A stretch of 10,619 nt of DNA from assembly GCA_016213345.1 (NCBI GenBank), contig JACRAO010000079.1, positions 1-10,619 of the forward strand, read 5' to 3'. Shown piece after piece: positions 1 to 7,383 of this stretch. The DNA is from Bdellovibrio sp. (GTDB lineage Bacteria; Bdellovibrionota; UBA1018). The notes under the pieces are model-generated. The model worked only from the letters and a program-made list of their open reading frames with translations. It did not search any database and was not told the DNA's origin. Both the position numbers and the translations under genes were made by a program. Every line of letters starts with the position of its first letter. The first letter of the stretch is position 1.

Positions 1-293
1 AACCAAGTCACAAAATCCACTGCTTCTAAAGCCGCAATAACTTCTAAACGATCTTTGAGGATATTTAAAGGCCTCTTGTGACCCTTCAGTTCTCTTACAG
101 AATGATCAGAATTTAGTGCTACTACAAGATGGGAGCCTAAGTTTCTAGCTTTTTCTAAATACCTCACATGACCTTTGTGTAAAAGATCAAAACATCCATT
201 TGTAAAAACAATTTTTCTAAAACGAAGTGTTTTTAATTTCTTTTTAAGCTGGTCTTGTGTGTATATTTTTGTCAAATAATTACATCTCATCAT
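1..293 (-). CDS. rfaE2: D-glycero-beta-D-manno-heptose 1-phosphate adenylyltransferase (RfaE2/HldE C-terminal type), partial
   Basis: The gene begins inside the window with tandem ATGs (291-293 and 288-290) and runs off the left edge, so only about 97 N-terminal residues are visible. They carry the nucleotidyltransferase signature FTNGCFDLLHKGHVRYLEKA, with the HxGH-type element LHKGH, then LKGHKRPLN...DRLEVIAALEAVDFV, the conserved stretch of RfaE2-type adenylyltransferases. These transfer AMP from ATP to heptose 1-phosphate to make ADP-heptose for LPS core synthesis in the cytoplasm. No kinase domain precedes this domain, so it is the stand-alone form (also called HldC) and not the bifunctional HldE. 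It follows the RDD gene by 12 bases and is probably co-transcribed with it. The Shine-Dalgarno is weak, and a TTG seven codons in is an alternative start. A related cytidylyltransferase is less likely because of the RPLN/DRxxVIAALxxVDFV pattern. Confidence 0.9.
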   Translation of the reverse strand, partial: MMRCNYLTKIYTQDQLKKKLKTLRFRKIVFTNGCFDLLHKGHVRYLEKARNLGSHLVVALNSDHSVRELKGHKRPLNILKDRLEVIAALEAVDFVTW

Positions 294-305
294 ATTTTTC
301 TTATG

Positions 306-944
306 TTACTTTTCTAAAGGCTGAAGCATTGTAGCTACATCATGCCAACATTTCTTGTCTTTTTTAAATATAGCCCACAAAAGTCCTAAACCACAAAACC
401 AAAAACTCAAATTAAAGAAAAAAGCTCTCAAAAAAATTTGACCTGGCTTTCCTGCTAATTTTAGACCAAAAAAATGCTTTCCCAAACTGGTTCCCAAGGC
501 TACCTCTTGCGCTGTAATAAAAGTCCAATTTAAAAGTGCAATAAAAAATAAAAAAAGAATTAATATAGCTGGTGCAGTGGTTAAGACATTTAAATCAAAC
601 CCATGTCTCAAAAGAATATAACTTATGACCATTGTACTTATTACAATATTAATTACACTGTCTAACATATAAGCGAATATTCTTTTGACTAAATATAAAA
701 AGCCAAATGGATATATTTTTAGATCAACTTTTTGTGGTTGTATTGGCTGTGTAACGGGCTGAGGTGGCTTTTTTGTGGCCACAGGGAGCACAAAGCGAGG
801 AGGTGGCTTTGAAAACGTTTTCTGAGCTGGAGTATATGGCAACCCCTCTGAAAAAGGATGAAAACCTAAACCATTATTTATTGGTTTAAATTGAATTTCC
901 TCAGTATTAACGCGACGCGCTCTAGCGTTCCCTTCCATATACAT
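306..944 (-). CDS. RDD family membrane protein with proline-rich N-terminal region
   Basis: This 212-residue protein has a soluble N-terminal half and a C-terminal RDD domain. Residues 1-80 are charged then proline-rich (KPPPRF, KKPPQPVTQPIQPQ) and include a striking leader, FKPINNGLGFHPFSEGLPY, at 19-37. The RDD domain starts near residue 86: KRIFAYMLDSVIN holds the Arg and the Asp that name the family. It has about three membrane helices (roughly 92-112, 124-145 and 170-193), the GTSLGKHFFGLKL loop, and a closing WHDVATMLQPL. RDD proteins are inner-membrane proteins of mostly unknown role; a few are linked to ion transport. The ATG at 944 has an AAGG-rich ribosome site just upstream (948-951, minus strand); an ATG two codons later is nearly as good. 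rfaE2 follows by 12 bases, suggesting an operon, but no functional tie to LPS is proven. Confidence 0.87.
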   Translation of the reverse strand: MYMEGNARARRVNTEEIQFKPINNGLGFHPFSEGLPYTPAQKTFSKPPPRFVLPVATKKPPQPVTQPIQPQKVDLKIYPFGFLYLVKRIFAYMLDSVINIVISTMVISYILLRHGFDLNVLTTAPAILILFLFFIALLNWTFITAQEVALGTSLGKHFFGLKLAGKPGQIFLRAFFFNLSFWFCGLGLLWAIFKKDKKCWHDVATMLQPLEK

Positions 945-1022
945 TTACCTTCGCCTTTTTTTTTAAATGGTGTCAAGAGTGAAACTAAGGTATTTATAGA
1001 TTGAGAGCTTGTGTAATAACAT

Positions 1023-1028
1023 AAGGAG
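1023..1028 (+). promoter_or_regulatory. Ribosome binding site deciding the CBS gene start
   Basis: AAGGAG lies four bases before the ATG at 1033. It fixes that ATG as the start in preference to the in-frame TTG at 1009, which lies upstream of the Shine-Dalgarno and would only add eight residues of doubtful value. Confidence 0.8.
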
Positions 1029-1032
1029 TTTT

Positions 1033-1476
1033 ATGCCAACTATTAATGACTTACTTAAAACAAAAGAACAAAAGGTTTATTCGATTTTACCTCAAGCTAC
1101 TTTGTTGCAAGTAGTAAAAACATTAGGACAATACAAGGTCGGTGCCCTCCTGGTAGTTGACCAAAAAGGAAAACTAATTGGAATTGTTAGTGAACGAGAT
1201 ATAGCACGAAAAGCTCAGGATGGTTTTGCAGGACTTGAAAAACTGACTGCTTCTGAAATTATGACTAAAGATATTGTTGTAGGAGTTGCAACAGATGATA
1301 TTTCATATGTTATGAATGTAATGACTAAAAATAAGATTAGGCACATACCAATTATGGATGGCAGTAAAATCATAGGTGTTATCACAATTGGAGATGTGGT
1401 CAAAGCAATGCTCTCGGAAGAAAAATATGAAAACCGCATGCTCCGAGATTACATCGAAGGCAAATATCCGGCTTAA
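1033..1476 (+). CDS. Tandem CBS domain protein
   Basis: This 147-residue cytoplasmic protein consists almost entirely of two CBS motifs forming one Bateman module. CBS1 spans about residues 8-65, ending in GKLIGIVSERDIARKA. CBS2 spans about 72-130, beginning at the IMTKDIVV linker and ending in KIIGVITIGDVVKAM. Such modules bind adenine nucleotides (AMP, ATP, NAD or SAM in different families) and usually regulate a partner enzyme or channel. No catalytic domain is attached here, so the ligand and partner are unknown. The ATG at 1033 is supported by AAGGAG four bases upstream. It is divergent from the RDD gene across about 88 bases, and its stop overlaps that of rsmE by four bases through a shared TTAA. 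It appears to be transcribed alone. Confidence 0.92.
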   Translation: MPTINDLLKTKEQKVYSILPQATLLQVVKTLGQYKVGALLVVDQKGKLIGIVSERDIARKAQDGFAGLEKLTASEIMTKDIVVGVATDDISYVMNVMTKNKIRHIPIMDGSKIIGVITIGDVVKAMLSEEKYENRMLRDYIEGKYPA

Positions 1477-2219
1477 GGCAGATTATCACGCAATATAGCA
1501 GCCAGCACACTACATGCACTAATCACAGCTGTTTCTGAGCGCAAAATCAAAGGCCCCAAACTGATACTTTTTACATTACATTGAGTCAGACTTTGTCTTT
1601 CTTTCTCGCTAAAACCACCCTCTGGACCAATGAGAAGATGTAAACTAGTATTTTGTTTAATACACTCCTCATAATCTAACAGCGAACAATACTTCGTATT
1701 TTCGATAGTCTCATCACACCAAAACCTGGCACCTTGTAGTTCTTCTTGCAACATGGTTTTTAATGTAACAGGTGTAAAAATTTCTAATTTATTTAATCTC
1801 CCGCATTGCTTTAGTGTTTGTTCTGCAATTTTATTCCAACGCACTAGTATTTTTTGCGTTTCATGCACCTTAACTACACAGTGTTCTGTAATTACGGGAA
1901 CTAGTCGTCGTATTCCAAGTTCTACACTTTTTTCAATAACCAAGCTCATGGCGTCATTTTTCAGAATGCCGATTTCTAAAATTACCGGTAAAACTTGATT
2001 AGCAATAGATCTAGTTAAAGGCGAAACATATTCTAAAAAATATTTTTTCCCTTCTTTTTTTAAGACTGCAATAACACAACCACCCTGTCCATCAATGACT
2101 TCGATTGCTTCGCCTTCTCTCGTTCTTAAAACTTGCACCAAATGCACTAACTCGTTTTTAGGAATCACTACTGTATTATCATCGAGGCCTGGAAGATGTG
2201 GAACTAATACACGTTTCAT
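1473..2219 (-). CDS. rsmE: 16S rRNA (uracil1498-N3)-methyltransferase
   Basis: RsmE uses SAM to methylate N3 of U1498 in helix 44 of 16S rRNA on the assembled 30S subunit. The 248-residue length is normal for the family. The N-terminal part (to about residue 70) is the PUA-like RNA-binding domain. The rest is a SPOUT (trefoil-knot) methyltransferase domain with KSVELGI at 97-103, the EQTLKQCGR segment at 133-141, the SAM-loop motif LLIGPEGGFSEKE near 195-207, and LGPLILRSETAV near 221-232. The last motif is usually LGxRILRxETA, so Leu replaces the first Arg here, a mild variation. The ATG at 2219 has GAGGT seven bases upstream, overlapping the stop of the preceding lipoprotein gene; this points to a co-transcribed, probably translationally coupled pair. 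Confidence 0.95.
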   Translation of the reverse strand: MKRVLVPHLPGLDDNTVVIPKNELVHLVQVLRTREGEAIEVIDGQGGCVIAVLKKEGKKYFLEYVSPLTRSIANQVLPVILEIGILKNDAMSLVIEKSVELGIRRLVPVITEHCVVKVHETQKILVRWNKIAEQTLKQCGRLNKLEIFTPVTLKTMLQEELQGARFWCDETIENTKYCSLLDYEECIKQNTSLHLLIGPEGGFSEKERQSLTQCNVKSISLGPLILRSETAVISACSVLAAILRDNLP

Positions 2220-2228
2220 GAATTTACC

Positions 2229-3818
2229 TCATGGTTGACTATCTTGTATCTCGGTTAAAGGTTCTAATGCTCCTTTAATTGAAAGATACTCGGATTTAAA
2301 ATTTTTTCCTTTTTCTTTTTTAATTAAAAGTGCATTGTTCCAATACCAAAGAGGAAAATAAGGGAGATCCTTACCCATTTTGATTTGTACAAGCTTTAAA
2401 AGTTCTTTTCTTTTTTCTAAAGAAACTTCTTGCATTGCTTGCTCTAGCCATTGATCCATAGCTAAATCATTATAAAAAACACGATTATTTTTTTGTTTTG
2501 AATGTAACGTGTTAAACAAAATAGAGCCATCAGCTACACCAACCCATCTTGAAGAAAAAAGCTGGAAATTTCCCTTCTTAACAGAAGCCAAAAATACGGC
2601 CGGTTCTACCACGGTAAGCACAAGATTGATGCCTACTTTTTTTAGCATTTCTTTAAACATCAATGCCGTTTCATATCCTTCGCGTACTGGTGTAGTTTTA
2701 TAGGTAAGGGTGAAACGAATTCCACCATTGTTTTGTCTTGTATAACCAGATTGGTCTAGCAATTGTTCGGCTAAAGCCGGATTGTATGCAAAAGATACTT
2801 GCACGCTTTCATCTAACAAAGGAGATAAGAGACTTCCAGCTATTTGGCAAAATCTGTGAAATTTGTGTTTCACTATGTCTTGACGATCAATGGAGAGCGC
2901 TATAGCTTGTCTGATTTCTTTTTTTGATAAAATAGGATCCTTTAAATTAAACGCCAAATAACTGACGCTCGTGCCATCTTTTTCGAATAATAAATAGTCA
3001 TTACTAAAGCTAGTTTGAAACCACCTTGTTTTAGTTAAACTAAGTGCATTTTGAGCCGCGTCAGCTTCGCCCCTCATAAGCGTCATGGATCTTGTCACCT
3101 CGTCTCTAACAAAGAGTATTTTTAATGGCACATGGCTTGTTTCTACTGGAACCAAATTCAGTTCTTGAGATATCTTTGCTGTTCGGTCTTTTAACCGGTA
3201 CAGGCCACTTCCTATAATTTGATTTTCATGTATCGGCTCTTCGCATGGTCTGTGGCCAGGAGAAGTAAAATATCTAAGGACAGACGCATTTCTAGCAAAA
3301 TAAGGGTCAGAGTGTTTCAGATAAATAATTAACGCACCATGGTTATCTGTTTCTGTTTTGATCCAATCTGAAAAAGTCTTTCCTAAAACCGACCAAGGCT
3401 TGCCTATTCTATATTCTTCTAGGCAAACTTTGATTTGTTCAGCGCTAATTATTTTTCCTTCATGGTTTGTTTGCCCTGGTTTTATCCAAAATTTCCACGT
3501 TTTTCCGTTCTCTAAAGCTTGCCATTTTTCAGCCAAATCGCTCTGAAGTTTTAAGTTTCTATCAAATTTTGTAAGTCCACGGTATAAAAGAGGTGTGATT
3601 TTTTGCGCATTTAAATCCAAAGCATTTCGTGGGTTTAGGGTTAACGGGGGTTGATCCAGTAATATTTTGAGATATGTCCCCTGGTCGTTATTATTGTTAC
3701 ACCCAAGTGTAACAAACAAAGAAAAAAGAATTAATTTTGAGTATTTATAAGAACTTTGGGTAAAATAATAAACAGGGATGAGAAAGCTCTTTTTATCAAT
3801 ATCAGTAATATTTTTCAT
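2229..3818 (-). CDS. ABC transporter solute-binding protein, family 5 (peptide/nickel type), predicted lipoprotein
   Basis: From the ATG at 3818 the protein has 529 residues and matches family 5 extracellular solute-binding proteins (OppA/DppA-like). Features are an N-terminal PPLTLNPRNALDLNAQKI...LLYRGLTKFD region, LAEKWQALENGKTWKFWIKPG, SVSYLAFNLKDPILSKKEIRQAIALSIDR, and ALAEQLLDQSGY with the following VGINL segment. These proteins capture oligopeptides or similar ligands in the periplasm for an ABC importer, but no permease or ATPase gene is nearby. A hydrophobic stretch KLILFSLFVTLGC ends in a Cys (residue 40), so a membrane-anchored lipoprotein is likely, although TLGC is a poor lipobox and the region before the hydrophobic core is unusually long. 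Starts at 3845 (ATG) and 3881 (TTG) are also open; no usual start codon lies nearer the signal peptide. The 5' end overlaps the divergent lytic transglycosylase gene. rsmE follows by nine bases. Confidence 0.88.
   Translation of the reverse strand: MKNITDIDKKSFLIPVYYFTQSSYKYSKLILFSLFVTLGCNNNNDQGTYLKILLDQPPLTLNPRNALDLNAQKITPLLYRGLTKFDRNLKLQSDLAEKWQALENGKTWKFWIKPGQTNHEGKIISAEQIKVCLEEYRIGKPWSVLGKTFSDWIKTETDNHGALIIYLKHSDPYFARNASVLRYFTSPGHRPCEEPIHENQIIGSGLYRLKDRTAKISQELNLVPVETSHVPLKILFVRDEVTRSMTLMRGEADAAQNALSLTKTRWFQTSFSNDYLLFEKDGTSVSYLAFNLKDPILSKKEIRQAIALSIDRQDIVKHKFHRFCQIAGSLLSPLLDESVQVSFAYNPALAEQLLDQSGYTRQNNGGIRFTLTYKTTPVREGYETALMFKEMLKKVGINLVLTVVEPAVFLASVKKGNFQLFSSRWVGVADGSILFNTLHSKQKNNRVFYNDLAMDQWLEQAMQEVSLEKRKELLKLVQIKMGKDLPYFPLWYWNNALLIKKEKGKNFKSEYLSIKGALEPLTEIQDSQP
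3737..3766 (+). promoter_or_regulatory. Possible sigma-70 type promoter for the lytic transglycosylase operon
   Basis: TTGAGT (3737-3742) and TAAAAT (3761-3766) are separated by 18 bases. Transcription would start at about 3773, only a few bases before the ATG at 3778, giving a nearly leaderless message. That would fit the lack of a correctly spaced Shine-Dalgarno, since the AGGG directly abuts the ATG. In such AT-rich DNA this match could be chance. It also lies within the coding region of the divergent lipoprotein gene. Confidence 0.35.
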
Positions 3819-5076
3819 AAATAGCACTGTTATCTTCACTAGCATGGCTGGCTTTATTTCGGGACAAGATTTTTCATCCAATGACGAAGAAAAACATATT
3901 TATACAGTTATGCCGAGGTTGACTTTTAAAGTAGAAGGCGGACTTGAAAAAAATTTGAAATTTTGGACCAATATTTATACCCAATATTACACCTATCAGG
4001 GAATGATTCATGATGCTAAATATATTGATCTCGTTTATGAGATATTAGACTTTAAGATTATTGACAAAAAATCAGAGAAAGCCATTCGTGAAGCTAAAAA
4101 AAGAATAAAATCTCTTCTTTTATCAGTTCATAAAAAACAAAATCAAGTCGAAAAAATGACAGAAGAAGAAAAAAAGATTTATCAACTTTTTGGAAATATT
4201 CAAGAACCAAACAAATTTTTAAAAGCAATGCATAGAAAGCGATTGAGATTTCAGCTTGGTCAAAAAGATAGATTTGTTGAGGGACTTTACAATTCTGGCA
4301 AATATTTAATATTTATGGAAGAGATTTTTAAAAAAGAAGGTTTGCCAATCGAACTCACTCGATTGCCTTTTGTAGAGAGTAGCTTTAATCTCAAAGCCCG
4401 TTCAAAGATAGGAGCTAGTGGGATTTGGCAATTTATGAAATCAACTGGCAAGCTTTATTTAAAAATCAACGACTGGGTGGACGAAAGAAATGATCCCATC
4501 AGGGCTACCGAAGCGGCAGCTAAGTTATTGAAACTTAATTATGAATCATTAGGTAATTGGCCATTAGCAGTTACTGCCTATAACCATGGCAGAAAAGGTC
4601 TCATGCGTGCTGTTCGCAAGGTGGGATCTCAGGATCTGGATGAAATTGTAACTGAGTACAGAAGTTCTAGATTTGGATTCGCTAGTGGTAATTTTTTTAC
4701 GGAGCTCTTAGCGGCTATTGAAGTCGAAAAAAACAGTGACTCTTATTTCCCGCAACTAAAACGGGCACGGCCTTTATCTTTTTATGAAGTAGACATACCC
4801 GATCCTGTTTATTTAGACGAGATTTTGCCTTTTTTAGGAATAAATCTTGAACAGGTAACTGAATTAAATCCGGCTCTTTCGAGCAAAATTTTTTCTGGAA
4901 AAAAACTATTTTCTGGAGGATATTTTTTAAGACTGCCATTAAACGAGGGACAAACCGCACAAGAGGCTCTTGATAGCTTTAAAGTGCATTATGCTCAAAT
5001 TCCATTATCTTTAAAGCAAAGGAGACAAAGTAAGGCAAAGTATGATAGAAAATTCACTTCAGAGAAAAAAAGGTAA
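3778..5076 (+). CDS. Membrane-bound lytic murein transglycosylase, MltD-like (SLT domain)
   Basis: Lytic transglycosylases cleave the MurNAc-GlcNAc bond of peptidoglycan, leaving 1,6-anhydro ends. This 432-residue protein begins with a signal peptide (MRKLFLSISVIFFI..., likely cut after TSMA near residue 24), so it is periplasmic. A helical region (about 45-175) precedes the SLT domain at about 175-315. The domain shows LTRLPFVESSFN with catalytic Glu200, GASGIWQFMKSTGKLY, WVDERNDPIRATEAAAKLL and WPLAVTAYNHG, all characteristic of the MltD branch. A C-terminal segment (about 330-400: YLDEILPFLGINLEQVTELNPAL) resembles the region that precedes LysM repeats in MltD, but clear LysM repeats are absent and the tail is strongly basic. 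The ATG at 3778 is the first start after an in-frame stop and yields the signal peptide. It heads an operon with udk (8-base gap) and rnj. Confidence 0.9.
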   Translation: MRKLFLSISVIFFINSTVIFTSMAGFISGQDFSSNDEEKHIYTVMPRLTFKVEGGLEKNLKFWTNIYTQYYTYQGMIHDAKYIDLVYEILDFKIIDKKSEKAIREAKKRIKSLLLSVHKKQNQVEKMTEEEKKIYQLFGNIQEPNKFLKAMHRKRLRFQLGQKDRFVEGLYNSGKYLIFMEEIFKKEGLPIELTRLPFVESSFNLKARSKIGASGIWQFMKSTGKLYLKINDWVDERNDPIRATEAAAKLLKLNYESLGNWPLAVTAYNHGRKGLMRAVRKVGSQDLDEIVTEYRSSRFGFASGNFFTELLAAIEVEKNSDSYFPQLKRARPLSFYEVDIPDPVYLDEILPFLGINLEQVTELNPALSSKIFSGKKLFSGGYFLRLPLNEGQTAQEALDSFKVHYAQIPLSLKQRRQSKAKYDRKFTSEKKR

Positions 5077-5084
5077 TAATAACG

Positions 5085-5693
5085 ATGTTTATGGTCGGTA
5101 TTGCGGGTGGTTCAGGATCAGGCAAAACCACCTTCGTAAAAAAAGTTCTCAATCGTATAGGTCCCCAGAAGCATACTGGGCTTGCAATATTACATCAAGA
5201 TTCCTATTACATGACTACACCTCCAGAACATCTCAGGGTTCATGGAAAACCCAACTTTGATCATCCCGATGCATTTGATTGGACTTTATTAAAGAAGCAT
5301 TTAAATAAACTCAAGCAGGGATTAAGGATTGAGGTTCCGGTTTATGACTTTAAAGTTAGCCAGCGAACACAAGAAACAGAGCCCATAGGACCTTGTCAGG
5401 CGGTCTTAGTGGAGGGGATTTTTACACTTTGGGATGCAGACATACGGAGCTTATTTGATGTTAAAATTTTTTTACATGTCGAAGCCGATATACGATTCAT
5501 CAGGAGGCTCCATAGAGACGCAAAAGAACGGGGTAGATCAATGGATAGCATTATTGGTCAATACTATGATACAGTGCGCCCCATGCATCATGAATTTATC
5601 GATCCTACTCGTCAATTCGCAGATATCGTAGTTGGAGAAGAAACAGACATTGCTGCAGAAGTGTTAAGTGCAAAGGTAAGTCAAATTTTATGA
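5085..5693 (+). CDS. udk: Uridine kinase (uridine/cytidine phosphorylation)
   Basis: Udk phosphorylates uridine or cytidine to UMP or CMP with ATP or GTP in the pyrimidine salvage pathway. The 202-residue length is close to the usual 205-215. The Walker A loop GGSGSGKT sits at residues 8-15. Family landmarks follow in order: HQDSYY, NFDHPDAFDW (nucleoside-site region), VPVYDF, the Walker-B-like VLVEGIF, RRLHRDAKERGRS (lid region) and YYDTVRPMHHEFIDPTRQFADIVV. The ATG at 5085 is preceded by an AAGG at moderate distance; an ATG two codons in is possible. Its stop overlaps the start of rnj through ATGA, which suggests translational coupling. Phosphoribulokinase shares this fold, but the PVYDF and TVRPMH pattern favours uridine kinase. 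Confidence 0.93.
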   Translation: MFMVGIAGGSGSGKTTFVKKVLNRIGPQKHTGLAILHQDSYYMTTPPEHLRVHGKPNFDHPDAFDWTLLKKHLNKLKQGLRIEVPVYDFKVSQRTQETEPIGPCQAVLVEGIFTLWDADIRSLFDVKIFLHVEADIRFIRRLHRDAKERGRSMDSIIGQYYDTVRPMHHEFIDPTRQFADIVVGEETDIAAEVLSAKVSQIL

Positions 5694-7381
5694 ATAAAGA
5701 AATTAAAAAACTTTCTAAGGACAAATTACGCATTCTTCCTCTAGGTGGCCTTGGTGAAATCGGAATGAATGCTTTGGTTTTAGAATATGATGAAGAAATT
5801 ATCCTTGTTGATTGTGGTTTGCTATTTTCGGATCTAGAATATTTTGGTGTAGAATTTATAATTCCAGACTTTACTTATCTCATTGAACGCAAAGACAAGA
5901 TTAAGGGAATTGTTATTACTCACGGTCATGAAGATCATATTGGCGCCATTCCTTTTGCACTAAAAGCTGGCATTCATGCCCCTATTTATGCTTCTCCTTT
6001 TACATCACTTTTAATTCAGGAACGACTCAGAGATCATGGTTTAGCAGATAGAACTGAAATTAAAACTTTTCAGGTTGGTGATTTGATTAAGTTTAAGCAC
6101 TTTAAAATAAAAACAGTTTCTGTAAATCATAGTATTGTCGAATCAGTGGCTCTGTTTATTGACACGCCTGTTGGCAAAGTAGTGCACACTGGAGATTTCA
6201 AGGTAGATCCAACTCCTTTTTATGGCAAACAACTTGAAAAGAAAATATTCGAAGAAGCTGGCAAAAATGGAGTTTTACTTTTACTTTCAGATTCGACAAA
6301 TGTAGAGCGAGAACAGCATAGTATTAGTGAAAGCTATATTTATAAAAAGTTTTCAGAACTTTTTGATGATGCCAAAGGACTAATTTTAGTGTCCATGTTT
6401 GCCTCCAATATTGGTAGAATGGGGCAAGTCTTTGATTTAGCAAAAAAACTTAAGAAAAAGGTTGCTGTAGCTGGCAGATCCATGGATCAAAACATAAAAC
6501 ATGCAATCGAAGCAGGGTATCTGAAAACTGCGTCTAAGAGTCTTATCGCTCTTGATGACCTAAATAGTTATAATCGTGATAAAATGATAGTTTTGTCTTC
6601 CGGAAGCCAGGCAGAAATTGGCTCTGCCCTTTTTAGAATTGGGATCGGTGAACACAGACAACTGAGTGTTGGAGAAGGGGATTTAGTAATTTTAAGTTCC
6701 AGGTATATTCCTGGAAACGAAAAAGCTATAGGACGAATGATTAATTCGTTTTTTAAGCAAGGAGCTGAAGTCTTGTATGAAGCAATCGAAGATATTCATG
6801 TCTCTGGCCATGCGACTGCTCCAGAGCTAAAACAAATGTTAAAATGGGTTAGACCTAAGTTTTTCATCCCAGTTCATGGAGAATACCGTCACCTGGTACA
6901 TCACGCACGTTTGGCTCAGTCTTGTGGTGTTGATTCTCAAAATGCGTTTATTGCGATTAATGGAGATGTTTTAGAGCTAACAGAAAATTCTTTAGAAAAG
7001 GTGGATCACTTAGAAGACACGCGTGTTTTGATCGAAGGGCGGGCAGGAAATGATATTTCGAGACTTGTTTTAAAAGACCGCAGACAATTAGGAGAGAAGG
7101 GCGTGGTGTTTTCTCTCTTAGTTAGAAACCAAAAAAGCCAGGAAATACTTTCTGGTCCTGAAATTATTAGTCGTGGACTAGTACACGAAAATCAAGAGGG
7201 TTGGTTAGTCGAAGAAGCCAAAAAGCAAGTTATTAGAGTGGTTAAAGAATATGAAAGTCAACTCCATCAGAATGTCCAATTGATTGACCTGCAAGAAACA
7301 ATACGTTTAGAGCTAAGAAGGTTTTTCAATAAAAACATTGGCAAAAAACCAATTGTATTACCAATTATTTTAGATTTGTAG
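5690..7381 (+). CDS. rnj: Ribonuclease J
   Basis: RNase J is a metallo-beta-lactamase/beta-CASP nuclease with 5'-to-3' exonuclease and endonuclease activities in mRNA decay and rRNA maturation. The 563-residue length is typical. The N-terminal lactamase domain opens with RILPLGGLGEIGMN. It carries the zinc motif THGHEDHIGA (His78, His80, Asp82, His83), a further His at 147 in VNHSIVES, and HTGDFKVDPTP (His166, Asp169). The beta-CASP part includes LLSDSTNVE, SSGSQAE, VSGHA (His374) and PVHGEYRHL (His396), the last two completing the active site. A C-terminal domain of about 110 residues follows, as in full-length RNase J. The start overlaps the udk stop by four bases; an AAAGG lies rather far upstream, so re-initiation after udk is likely. 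The gene ends two bases before the end of the convergent PilZ gene. Confidence 0.96.
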   Translation: MNKEIKKLSKDKLRILPLGGLGEIGMNALVLEYDEEIILVDCGLLFSDLEYFGVEFIIPDFTYLIERKDKIKGIVITHGHEDHIGAIPFALKAGIHAPIYASPFTSLLIQERLRDHGLADRTEIKTFQVGDLIKFKHFKIKTVSVNHSIVESVALFIDTPVGKVVHTGDFKVDPTPFYGKQLEKKIFEEAGKNGVLLLLSDSTNVEREQHSISESYIYKKFSELFDDAKGLILVSMFASNIGRMGQVFDLAKKLKKKVAVAGRSMDQNIKHAIEAGYLKTASKSLIALDDLNSYNRDKMIVLSSGSQAEIGSALFRIGIGEHRQLSVGEGDLVILSSRYIPGNEKAIGRMINSFFKQGAEVLYEAIEDIHVSGHATAPELKQMLKWVRPKFFIPVHGEYRHLVHHARLAQSCGVDSQNAFIAINGDVLELTENSLEKVDHLEDTRVLIEGRAGNDISRLVLKDRRQLGEKGVVFSLLVRNQKSQEILSGPEIISRGLVHENQEGWLVEEAKKQVIRVVKEYESQLHQNVQLIDLQETIRLELRRFFNKNIGKKPIVLPIILDL

Positions 7382-7383
7382 AA

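Noticed and set aside
971..976. Perfect TTGACA on the minus strand upstream of the RDD gene
   Set aside because: No -10-like sequence lies 16-18 bases downstream; that position falls in the ribosome-site region.
1009..1032. TTG start giving eight extra residues to the CBS protein
   Set aside because: The AAGGAG ribosome site lies downstream of it and points to the ATG at 1033.
1473..1476. Palindromic TTAA shared by the two convergent stops as a possible terminator signal
   Set aside because: It is just two overlapping TAA codons; there is no hairpin or T-run.
4715..4960. Minus-strand open frame inside the lytic transglycosylase gene
   Set aside because: Shadow of a well-supported gene; no domain features or start signals.
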